From the NCBI RefSeq assembly GCF_900104955.1, contig NZ_FNSI01000001.1:1150001-1214000 (forward strand): a stretch of DNA of 64,000 nucleotides, written 5' to 3'. The translations under genes were made by a program, and so were the position numbers. Shown here piece by piece: positions 1 through 7,023 of this stretch. Source of the DNA: Beijerinckia sp. 28-YEA-48 (GTDB lineage: Bacteria; Pseudomonadota; Alphaproteobacteria; Rhizobiales; Beijerinckiaceae). The first letter of the stretch is position 1; every line of letters starts with the position of its first letter. The notes below the pieces were generated by a model. It was not told the origin of the DNA. It did not search any database and was given only the letters and a program-made list of their open reading frames with translations.

Positions 1-1
1 G

Positions 2-382
2 GGTGGTCGGCTCGGCTTGATTTGGAACATGCGCGACACATCCGTCGGCTGGGTCAAACAGCTCAATGCGATCGTCGATCGCTACGAAGGCAACACGCCC
101 CGTTACGCCAATGGCGATTGGAAGCAGGCCTTTCCGTTCGCCGGTTTCGGACCGATGCAGACGGTGCATTTCCGTTACGGCCACACCGGCGCACCGGAAG
201 ATGTCATCGTCAATCGTGTGCGCTCGACGAGCTTCATCGCGGCGCTGCCGAAAGATGAGGAAGCCAAAGTGGTGGCCGAGGTCCGCGCCTTGATCGAAGC
301 AACGCCGGAGCTGAAAGGGCAGGGCACCGTGACAACGCCTTATGTCACCGACGCCTACAGCATGATCAAGGTCGCAGGGTAA
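2..382 (+). CDS. class I SAM-dependent methyltransferase, C-terminal part (5' end outside window)
   Basis: The reading frame is open from the first complete codon of the window and ends with TAA at 380-382, so only about 126 C-terminal residues are visible. The opening residues GGRLGLIWNMRDTS fit the late strand of the Rossmann-type methyltransferase fold in the UbiE/methyltransferase type 11 group, where a G(G)RL-hydrophobic-W-N-R-D segment is common. The rest is the usual C-terminal beta-hairpin region (VRSTSFIAALP). The SAM-binding motifs lie upstream of the window, so family membership rests on this C-terminal pattern only. The ATG or other start codon inside the window at 17 is an artefact of the truncation. 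The substrate cannot be inferred. Confidence 0.6.
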   Translation, partial: GGRLGLIWNMRDTSVGWVKQLNAIVDRYEGNTPRYANGDWKQAFPFAGFGPMQTVHFRYGHTGAPEDVIVNRVRSTSFIAALPKDEEAKVVAEVRALIEATPELKGQGTVTTPYVTDAYSMIKVAG

Positions 383-691
383 TCAGTGCTGGTTGTTGCG
401 TCGTCTAAGCGCAGTGCAATGTTGAGTGATGGTCGTAGTCTAGCTCGAGGATCAGCGTGTACGGCAGAGTGGGCCAATTCTTCTCGAAAGAAATACGAGC
501 GTGAAACGGCTGATTGCAACATGTTGCATAGTGGGCGCGGCGGCGATCTTGTGATGCCTATCGCGGTAACCGGTTGACAGTCCGAAAGCCAATCGTCAGT
601 CTCCAGTCTTATAACGAATAGAACCCGCCTGGGGAGGTCCGATGATTGAAGCGCCGCGTCGTTCGCGCGTTTTTGGTGTTAGGGCGCTATT
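383..691. other. intergenic region before the ABC importer operon
   Basis: No convincing gene. A 63-codon frame at 386-577 has no RBS and no recognisable protein features. A TTGACA hexamer lies at 574-579 and TATAAC at 610-615, but they are 30 bp apart, too far for one sigma-70 promoter. The promoter of the downstream operon is expected here but I cannot place it. No palindromic iron-regulator box was recognised. Confidence 0.4.
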
Positions 692-2473
692 GTGACGGGA
701 GCGACGGTTGGGAGTATCAGCCTCGGCCGGCAAGTCCCTCTCGGCCTGACAAAGCAACGGCCACCGTCGCGCTTCACGCGCCTGTTCAGTCTGGAATATC
801 TCATCATGGGCGGCGCGATCGTCGCCCTGTTCGTGCTTGTGGTCTTGCCGCTCTGCTCCTTACTGATCGGGAGTATCTGGGGGGAGAATGGCTTCACCCT
901 CGAATATTTCAGCGAGGCTTTCTCTGGCCGGCTTTATGTTCAGGCGCTGCTCAACTCGTTGATCTTGGGCGCCTGGACGGGATTGTTCAGCCTGCTGCTC
1001 GGACTGCCGTTAGCCTGGGCGGTGGCGCGCACGAATATACCGGGCAAGCCGCTCATCACTCTGACCGCCAATCTATCCTATCTCTCGCCGCCTTTCCTGA
1101 CCGCGATCGCCTTCGTCAATCTGTTTGGCCCCAACGCTGGCCTGATCAACGCCTTCTCTCGCGACGTCCTCGGTCTGCCTTGGCTTGGCTTCAACATTTT
1201 CTCGATGTCAGGCCTCGTCCTGGTCACGGTGCTGCACACTTTTCCTTACGTCTATCTGCTGGCCTCAAGCGCGCTTCAGTCGGTCGATGCATCCTATGAG
1301 GAGGCCGCCCAAATCTTAGGGGCCAGCAAATGGCGCACGGCCCTGGTGATCACGACGCCGCTGGTGATGCCGGCGATCCTGTCGGGCGTTCTCCTTGCCT
1401 TTGTTAACGCCATCGCGCTGTTCGGCTCGCAAGCGATCATCGGCCTGCCTGGCCGCATTGTGACCTTGCCAACCCGCATCTATTCGCTTTTCGATTATCC
1501 GCCGCAGTATGGGCTGGCCTCGGCTTTATCGTTGCTTTTTGTCTTCATCACGATCGCAGCGCTCTACCTGCAACGCGCCTACCTGGCGAAGCGCTCCTTC
1601 GTGACGCTGGGCGGCAAAGGCGCGAGGCCGCAACTGATGGACCTGGGTTGGGTCAAATGGCCGCTTTTTGGCTTTTGCCTCTTGGTCTTTTTCATCGCGA
1701 TCGTGCTGCCCTACATGACCTTGATCGCGGTTTCGCTCTCGAAGTCGTGGGGGCTTGCTTTTTGGCAGGGGCTGACGCTCGAGCATTATCGCTTTGTGCT
1801 GTTCGACTATGATGTCACGCAGCGCGCTATCCGCAATTCCCTCGGATTGGCGACCATCGCCGCCACCGTCGCTGTTTTTCTCGGCGCGATCATCGGCTGG
1901 ATCGACATCCGCACTCATCTCCCTGGCCGCAAATTCCTCGACTATGCCGCCTTGGTGCCACTCGGCTTGCCAGGGATCGTCATGGCGGTGGCGTTGATCC
2001 AGTTTTGGCTGTCGATGCCGATCGCGCTTTACGGCACGCTGGTGATCCTGCTGCTTGCCTATGTCGGCCGCTATATTCCACTGGGCGTGCGCGCCGCCAA
2101 TACATCGCTGCGCCAGATCGATCCGACGCTCGAGGAAAGCGCTCGCATCCTCGGCGCAAGCTGGGGCCATACGCTTAAGGAGATCACCTTGCCGCTGATG
2201 CGGCCTGGTCTCTTTGCTGGTTGGCTGCTCGTCTTCGTGCCGGTCATCCAAGAACTCAGCGCCTCGATCCTGCTGTTCTCGTCGAGTTCGATGACGTTGG
2301 CGGTGGCGATCTACAACCTCTACGAAACCGGCTATACCGAGCCTGTCGCCGCGCTTGCCATGATCAACATGGCGATCATCGTCGTGGCGATCGCACTGGC
2401 GCGCAAGATCGCTGGCGGAAGCATTGGCAAAGAGTCCGATAAAAACCTAACAGCACAGGGAGGAACCGCCTGA
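692..2473 (+). CDS. iron(III)-type ABC transporter permease (fused two-domain, FbpB/AfuB-like)
   Basis: A 593-residue inner-membrane protein with two tandem permease halves. Each half has an EAA loop that docks on the ATPase: EEAAQILGASKWRT near residues 203-217 and EESARILGASWGHT near 480-494. The double-length permease with about 12 hydrophobic segments is typical of FbpB/AfuB/SfuB ferric-iron importers and of related 2-aminoethylphosphonate and polyamine systems. The chosen start is GTG with AGGGCG just upstream; an in-frame ATG at 806 would remove 38 residues that precede the first membrane helix. The stop codon overlaps the next gene's start (TGATG), which indicates translational coupling. 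The cargo is not proven: ferric iron, an iron chelate or another small anion are all possible. Confidence 0.88.
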   Translation: MTGATVGSISLGRQVPLGLTKQRPPSRFTRLFSLEYLIMGGAIVALFVLVVLPLCSLLIGSIWGENGFTLEYFSEAFSGRLYVQALLNSLILGAWTGLFSLLLGLPLAWAVARTNIPGKPLITLTANLSYLSPPFLTAIAFVNLFGPNAGLINAFSRDVLGLPWLGFNIFSMSGLVLVTVLHTFPYVYLLASSALQSVDASYEEAAQILGASKWRTALVITTPLVMPAILSGVLLAFVNAIALFGSQAIIGLPGRIVTLPTRIYSLFDYPPQYGLASALSLLFVFITIAALYLQRAYLAKRSFVTLGGKGARPQLMDLGWVKWPLFGFCLLVFFIAIVLPYMTLIAVSLSKSWGLAFWQGLTLEHYRFVLFDYDVTQRAIRNSLGLATIAATVAVFLGAIIGWIDIRTHLPGRKFLDYAALVPLGLPGIVMAVALIQFWLSMPIALYGTLVILLLAYVGRYIPLGVRAANTSLRQIDPTLEESARILGASWGHTLKEITLPLMRPGLFAGWLLVFVPVIQELSASILLFSSSSMTLAVAIYNLYETGYTEPVAALAMINMAIIVVAIALARKIAGGSIGKESDKNLTAQGGTA

Positions 2474-3576
2474 TGGCCGGTATTACGATCTCCTCGCTTT
2501 CCAAAAGCTATGGTGGGCATCATCTGCGGCTGACGGCTGTGCAGGATCTCGACCTGGCGGTCCAGGACAATCAGTTTATCACGCTGCTCGGTCCTTCGGG
2601 CTGCGGCAAGACGACGACGCTGCGACTGATCGCGGGCTATGTCACCCCCGATACCGGTTCCATCCATGTCGGTGACAGGTTGGTCTCGTCGCCATCCGGC
2701 GTGGTCTCGCCTGAACGGCGCGGCATGGGCATGGTCTTCCAGAACTATGCGGTCTGGCCGCACAAGACGGTCTACGAGAACATCGCCTTCGGCTTGAAAC
2801 TCAGGAAGCTCTCCTCGACACAGGTCCGTGACAAGGTTGAGGGAGCGCTCGACCTGGTCAATCTGAAGGGGCTCGCGGCGCGTTTCCCCAATGAGCTTTC
2901 CGGTGGTCAACAGCAGCGCGTCGCGCTGGCGCGCTCGCTCGTGGTCGAGCCCGACATCCTGTTGTTGGACGAACCTCTCTCGAACCTCGACGCCAAGTTG
3001 CGGGAGAAGATGCGCGGCGAACTCAAACAATTGCAGCGGCGCACGGGCATCACCTTCATCTATGTCACCCATGATCAGGCCGAAGCGTTGGCTCTCTCCG
3101 ACCAGATTGCCGTGATGCATGCCGGGCGGTTGCAGCAATTCGGCTCGCCCTTCGATGTCTACACCACGCCGGCGAACCGCGTCGTCGCCGACTTCATGGG
3201 GCTCGTGAATTTGGTTCCAGGCCGCATCCGCTCGATCAGCGGCGACAGGGCCGAAATCGAGGCCGACGGCGGATTGGTCCTGGTGGCGCCACGGCCGCCC
3301 GAGATGGCGGTGGGTATGGAGATCGACATCGCGATCCGCCCGGAGAATATCCGATTGAGCGTCGCACCCGAAGCCTTTGCCGGTGTCGTCAGCGAGCGAA
3401 CCTTTCTCGGCAATCTCTGCGAATATGTTGTCGTCATCCCGGGCGGACGGGCGCTGCGCGTTCAGACCCATCCCTTGCAGCAATTTTCTATCGGCGAAAG
3501 CGTCGGCATCACCATCGACCCAAGCCAGTGCAGCCTGTTCGCGTGCGAGCCGGATGCCGTCGCTTCGGCCGCATGA
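2473..3576 (+). CDS. ABC transporter ATP-binding protein (FbpC/PotA-like)
   Basis: The ATPase partner of the preceding permease, 367 residues. Walker A is GPSGCGKTT (about 40-48), the signature is LSGGQQQR (about 142-149), Walker B is ILLLDEP (about 162-168) and the H-loop is THDQ (about 199). About 120 residues follow the nucleotide-binding domain and contain a TOBE-type region (IAIRPENIRL near 280), as in FbpC, PotA and MalK-type ATPases. The start overlaps the permease stop by one base. It should energise import from the cytoplasmic side. All catalytic motifs look intact, so the transporter is expected to be functional. Confidence 0.92.
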   Translation: MAGITISSLSKSYGGHHLRLTAVQDLDLAVQDNQFITLLGPSGCGKTTTLRLIAGYVTPDTGSIHVGDRLVSSPSGVVSPERRGMGMVFQNYAVWPHKTVYENIAFGLKLRKLSSTQVRDKVEGALDLVNLKGLAARFPNELSGGQQQRVALARSLVVEPDILLLDEPLSNLDAKLREKMRGELKQLQRRTGITFIYVTHDQAEALALSDQIAVMHAGRLQQFGSPFDVYTTPANRVVADFMGLVNLVPGRIRSISGDRAEIEADGGLVLVAPRPPEMAVGMEIDIAIRPENIRLSVAPEAFAGVVSERTFLGNLCEYVVVIPGGRALRVQTHPLQQFSIGESVGITIDPSQCSLFACEPDAVASAA

Positions 3577-3599
3577 AACCATCAGAGACGGAGACGGAT

Positions 3600-4529
3600 A
3601 TGAATCAGCATGCAACCATGCAAGGCGCCATCAAGAGCGAGGAGCACTGGACCAAGAAGGGGGATGTCGATCTCTTTCTATTCGAAAAATATCTAAACCA
3701 TCCCAGCGACGACAAGGGCACGATCTTGTTCGTACATGGCTCGTCGATGGCCTCGCAACCGACCTTCGATCTCAATGTTCCTGGCCGGCCGGATTCCTCG
3801 GTGATGGAATGGTTCGCCAAGCAGGGCTACGATACCTGGTGTGTCGATATGGAGGGCTATGGTCGCTCGACCAAGACCCGCGACATCACCAGCAACATCG
3901 CTGACGGCGCCGATGATCTGGCGGCAGCCTCCGAGTATATTATGAAACTGCGCGGCAACCGTCCTTTCCTGATCTATGGGATTTCTTCGGGTGCGCTGCG
4001 CGCCGCGAGCTTTGCCGAGCGTCATCCCGAGCGGGTGCGTCGGCTGGCGCTCGACGCTTTCGTGTGGACCGGCGAGGGGAGTCCGACGCTGGAAGAGCGC
4101 AAGAAGAAGCTACCGCAATTCCAGGCGATGAAACGCCGGCCGATCGACCGTGCTTTCGTGCATTCGATCTTTGAGCGGGACCATCCCGGAACGGCCGACC
4201 ACGCGACGATCGAGGCCTTCGCCGACGCGATCCTGGCGCTCGACGATTCCATGCCGACAGGCACCTATGTCGACATGTGCTCGCGCCTGCCGCTGACCGA
4301 CCCGGCCAAGATTACCGTGCCGACGATCATCATGCGGGGCGAATATGATGGCATCGCCAGTTTCGAGGATCTGATGGCTTTCTATGCGCGGCTGCCGAAT
4401 GCCGACAAGCAATTCATCGTCATGCCTGGCATCTCGCATGCCTCGTTTCAGCAGAAGAACTACAAGCTGGTTTATCACATCTTGAGGAGTTTCTTCGAAC
4501 AGCCGGAGCCGCTCTATCGCGGTGAATGA
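3600..4529 (+). CDS. alpha/beta hydrolase embedded in the ABC importer operon
   Basis: A 309-residue protein of the alpha/beta-hydrolase fold. The oxyanion-hole HG is at 46-47 (FVHGSS), the nucleophile elbow is G127-I-S129-S-G131, the acid is probably D250 (GEYDG), and the histidine is probably H280 (GISHAS). There is no signal peptide, so it is cytoplasmic. The ATG at 3600 was chosen over an upstream in-frame start because GACGGAGACGG precedes it and the upstream extension lies inside the ATPase gene. It sits between the ATPase and the binding-protein gene, 23 bp after the former, and its 3' end precedes the latter by 52 bp. That position suggests it processes the imported compound, for example an ester or a siderophore-like ligand. 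The specific substrate is unknown. Confidence 0.82.
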   Translation: MNQHATMQGAIKSEEHWTKKGDVDLFLFEKYLNHPSDDKGTILFVHGSSMASQPTFDLNVPGRPDSSVMEWFAKQGYDTWCVDMEGYGRSTKTRDITSNIADGADDLAAASEYIMKLRGNRPFLIYGISSGALRAASFAERHPERVRRLALDAFVWTGEGSPTLEERKKKLPQFQAMKRRPIDRAFVHSIFERDHPGTADHATIEAFADAILALDDSMPTGTYVDMCSRLPLTDPAKITVPTIIMRGEYDGIASFEDLMAFYARLPNADKQFIVMPGISHASFQQKNYKLVYHILRSFFEQPEPLYRGE

Positions 4530-4581
4530 GCCCGCAAGGCCGGCGACTGCAAAGGAATATCAACGAACCAGGGAGGATCGC

Positions 4582-5598
4582 ATGCGCAGACTGGCTTACA
4601 CGATCGCGATGGGCACCGTGATATCGCTGGGCGCGGTCAGCGTCACGCTTGCGCAAGACAGGGCCGACCTGGAGGCCGCCAAAAAGGAAGGCAAAGTCGT
4701 CTGGTACACGTCGACGCCGGTCGAGACCGGCCAGAAGATCGCGAAAATGTTCGAGGCAAAATACGGCGTAAAGGTCGAGATCTTCCGCTCGGGCGGCTCG
4801 GCGATCCTGCGCCGTTTCCTGCAGGAGGCGCAGGCCAAGCGCATCAACGCCGATCTCCTCACGACATCGGATCCCGCCGCTGCGGCGGAACTGGGCGACC
4901 AGGGCATGTTCGTCCCGTTTAAGCCCGTCAATTTCGATAAGATCCCCGACAGCGCGAAGGATGCCAATGGCAATTTCATCGCTCAACGGCTCAATATCAT
5001 CACGATCTATGTGCGCAGCGACAAGATGCCGGCGGCGATGGCGCCACGTACCTGGGATGCCTTGCTCGATCCTAAATATAAGGGGCTGCAGGTCATGACC
5101 GACCCTTCCTTCACTTCGCTTCAACTGACGGTGGTTGGCATGAATGCGAAGGAGAAGGGCTGGGGATATTATGAGAAGCTGCGCCAGAACGACATTATGA
5201 TCGTGCAGAGCAACCAGCAGGTCTCCGACATGATCAAGCGCGGCGAACGCGTGATCGCTGCTGGCGCGCTTGATTCTTACGCTGCCGAGGATCGTAAGGA
5301 CGGTCATCCGATCGAGACGATCTATCCGACCGACGGCACCTATGTGATCCCGTCGCCAACCTCGGTGGTCAAGGGCTCGCCCAACCCCAATGCCGGCAAG
5401 CTCCTGGCCGAATTCATGATCAGCGACGACGTTCAGAAGCTCTTCCCCGAGGACGGCGCCTATTCGGCGCGTATCGACATGCCGCCACCGGCCGGCAGTC
5501 CCGCCATCAAGGACATCAAGGTGATCGGCGTCGACTATGCCTTCCTGCGTAAGCAGGGGCCGGTCGTGAAGAAGAAGTTCAATGAGATATTCCAATAA
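4582..5598 (+). CDS. iron(III)-type ABC transporter periplasmic binding protein
   Basis: A 338-residue family 1 extracellular solute-binding protein that should deliver cargo to the permease encoded at 692-2473. The N-terminus MRRLAYTIAMGTVISLGAVSV, ending near TLAQ, is a signal peptide. The mature start (DLEAAKKEGKVVWYTST) is characteristic of the FbpA/AfuA/IdiA group. The ATG at 4582 follows GGGAGG and gives a proper signal peptide, so it is preferred to an earlier in-frame ATG at 4522 that overlaps the hydrolase gene. FbpA-type iron ligands (a C-terminal tyrosine pair) are not obvious by eye, so the ligand could be something other than Fe3+. It is the last gene of the operon. Confidence 0.88.
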   Translation: MRRLAYTIAMGTVISLGAVSVTLAQDRADLEAAKKEGKVVWYTSTPVETGQKIAKMFEAKYGVKVEIFRSGGSAILRRFLQEAQAKRINADLLTTSDPAAAAELGDQGMFVPFKPVNFDKIPDSAKDANGNFIAQRLNIITIYVRSDKMPAAMAPRTWDALLDPKYKGLQVMTDPSFTSLQLTVVGMNAKEKGWGYYEKLRQNDIMIVQSNQQVSDMIKRGERVIAAGALDSYAAEDRKDGHPIETIYPTDGTYVIPSPTSVVKGSPNPNAGKLLAEFMISDDVQKLFPEDGAYSARIDMPPPAGSPAIKDIKVIGVDYAFLRKQGPVVKKKFNEIFQ

Positions 5599-5690
5599 GT
5601 GGGGATGAACCGATTTCGCTTTGTCTGATGCTTTCGCCCCGTCCTTGGACCGTTCGTCTCGATGGGGAGATGAAGGTCAGCTTCGCGTCG

Positions 5691-5876
5691 TTACGACTTG
5701 ATCAGCGCGTAATAGGCGATGAGCAAGATCGGCAACGCCAGCGCGAGCCAGGACAGTATGTCCCAAAATCCGTCCCCGAGCAGGGCCGAGAGCAATCCGA
5801 AAGCTACTACGCCACCGACGACGGCCGGTGCGCCAAAGATGAGCTTGAGCGGCCGATGCCGCGACAGGAATGTCAT
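5691..5876 (-). CDS. small two-helix membrane protein of the siderophore-uptake locus
   Basis: A 61-residue protein with two hydrophobic stretches (VVGGVVAFGLLSALLGDG near 19-36 and ILSWLALALPILLIAYYALI near 40-59). It starts 3 bp after the stop codon of the PepSY gene, which indicates co-translation. Small proteins of this kind commonly follow PepSY/siderophore receptor genes and have no assigned function. Its position suggests a helper of the PepSY reductase-like protein or of heme/siderophore handling in the inner membrane. The length, gene coupling and strong amphipathic pattern support a real gene. Confidence 0.72.
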   Translation of the reverse strand: MTFLSRHRPLKLIFGAPAVVGGVVAFGLLSALLGDGFWDILSWLALALPILLIAYYALIKS

Positions 5877-5879
5877 CGC

Positions 5880-7019
5880 TTAACGTCCTGGCGCGTGTTG
5901 GACTTCGGAAGTCTGGCTGGCTGCCTGCGGACGGCGGATGCGTGCCAACCAGAGGTAAAGACCGCTGCCTAAAACCATGATGGCCGCCAGATCGAGTAGA
6001 GCCCACAGAATTTTCAGGGACATTCCACCATAGTCGCCGAAATGCAGCGGCTTTGAGAGGAAGAGCACCTGCGCATACCAGGGCAGGCTGCGCATGTCGC
6101 TGATGGAACCATCCTCGGCGTTGATGAGGACAGGCATGATGAGTTTTGAGGTCAGCGGCTGATTGCCGCTGAGAAAGACATCGTAGTGGTGGCCACCGGC
6201 CATCATGGTGCCGGGCATCGCGACCGTGTTGATCGTCATGCCGGGCGCCGCCGCGAGAGCCGTCTCGGCCGCCGATTGAGCCGAGATGATTTTCGCTGGC
6301 ACTGGCGTATTGCGCCAAGGGCGGATCATCTCGGCCAGCTCTGTCGCCGCCCAGTGATTGGCGATTTGCAGCGAGAGCGTGTTGACGACGCCGGTCAGGC
6401 CGACGGCGAGCAGCCAGACGGTGAGGACGATGCCGCCCAAATTATGCAGGTCGAGCCAATACAGCCGTCGGCTGGTTTTGCGCACGGTGCCGAAATCGAG
6501 GCGACGCATGAAGGGCGCGTAGACGACGACGCCCGAAACGATTGAAGCGACAAAGCACACGCCGACAATGGCGAGGATCCACATGCCTTTGTCATCGAGG
6601 AGGAGTTCTGAGTGGAGATCCCTGAGGAATTGCATCGCGGGACTGCGGAGGCGGTCGCCGGTTCGCATGACCTTTCCGGTTCGCGCATCGACGGTGACGA
6701 TTGCCGTCAGTTTGCGGGACTCGACCGAGCTGCCCATCGCCATGTTCCACAACGGTTCGCCCGGCACCGGTGTGGCGAAGCGAACGGCTTCGCCAGAGCG
6801 AGCCTGGCTCGCGATCTCCATCAGGCGGTCAAGCGGAAGGTGAGGCATTGTCGCTGTCGCGGACGGATCGGGAATGCCGCGCTGGCCGAAGGCCCGATCG
6901 ATGTCCTCATGGAAGATGAGAGGCAGCCCGGTCACGCACAGCAGGAGCAGGACGAGCATGGGGAGTAGGCTCGTCCAGGTGTGCACACGGATCCAGATGC
7001 GAAGCGTCTTCGAGGTCAT
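5880..7019 (-). CDS. PepSY-domain inner-membrane protein (siderophore-associated reductase type)
   Basis: A 379-residue protein of the PepSY-associated TM helix family (PiuB/FoxB/FegB-like). Four membrane helices are visible: about 13-33 (LLPMLVLLLLCVTGLPLIF), about 145-170 (WILAIVGVCFVASIVSGVVV), about 192-215 (GGIVLTVWLLAVGLTGVVNT) and about 335-360 (AAIMVLGSGLYLWLA). Conserved histidines flank them (RVHTWTS, RDLHSELL, LDLHNLGG), as expected for a heme-binding or electron-transferring membrane reductase. Family members help reduce ferric siderophores in the inner membrane or periplasm. The gene starts 4 bp after the receptor stop codon and is followed by a small membrane-protein gene, so the three form one operon. 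Confidence 0.87.
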   Translation of the reverse strand: MTSKTLRIWIRVHTWTSLLPMLVLLLLCVTGLPLIFHEDIDRAFGQRGIPDPSATATMPHLPLDRLMEIASQARSGEAVRFATPVPGEPLWNMAMGSSVESRKLTAIVTVDARTGKVMRTGDRLRSPAMQFLRDLHSELLLDDKGMWILAIVGVCFVASIVSGVVVYAPFMRRLDFGTVRKTSRRLYWLDLHNLGGIVLTVWLLAVGLTGVVNTLSLQIANHWAATELAEMIRPWRNTPVPAKIISAQSAAETALAAAPGMTINTVAMPGTMMAGGHHYDVFLSGNQPLTSKLIMPVLINAEDGSISDMRSLPWYAQVLFLSKPLHFGDYGGMSLKILWALLDLAAIMVLGSGLYLWLARIRRPQAASQTSEVQHAPGR

Positions 7020-7023
7020 GGAT

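Noticed and set aside
574-615. Sigma-70 promoter (TTGACA with TATAAC) for the ABC operon
   Set aside because: Spacing of 30 bp is incompatible with one promoter.
646-1299. 217-codon plus-strand ORF overlapping the permease
   Set aside because: It is in another frame of the permease gene, which has the EAA loops; the permease is accepted instead.
2332-5595. Two long minus-strand ORFs (2332-3615 and 4420-5595) opposite the ABC operon
   Set aside because: Shadows of the ATPase and binding protein; no RBS, no recognisable domains.
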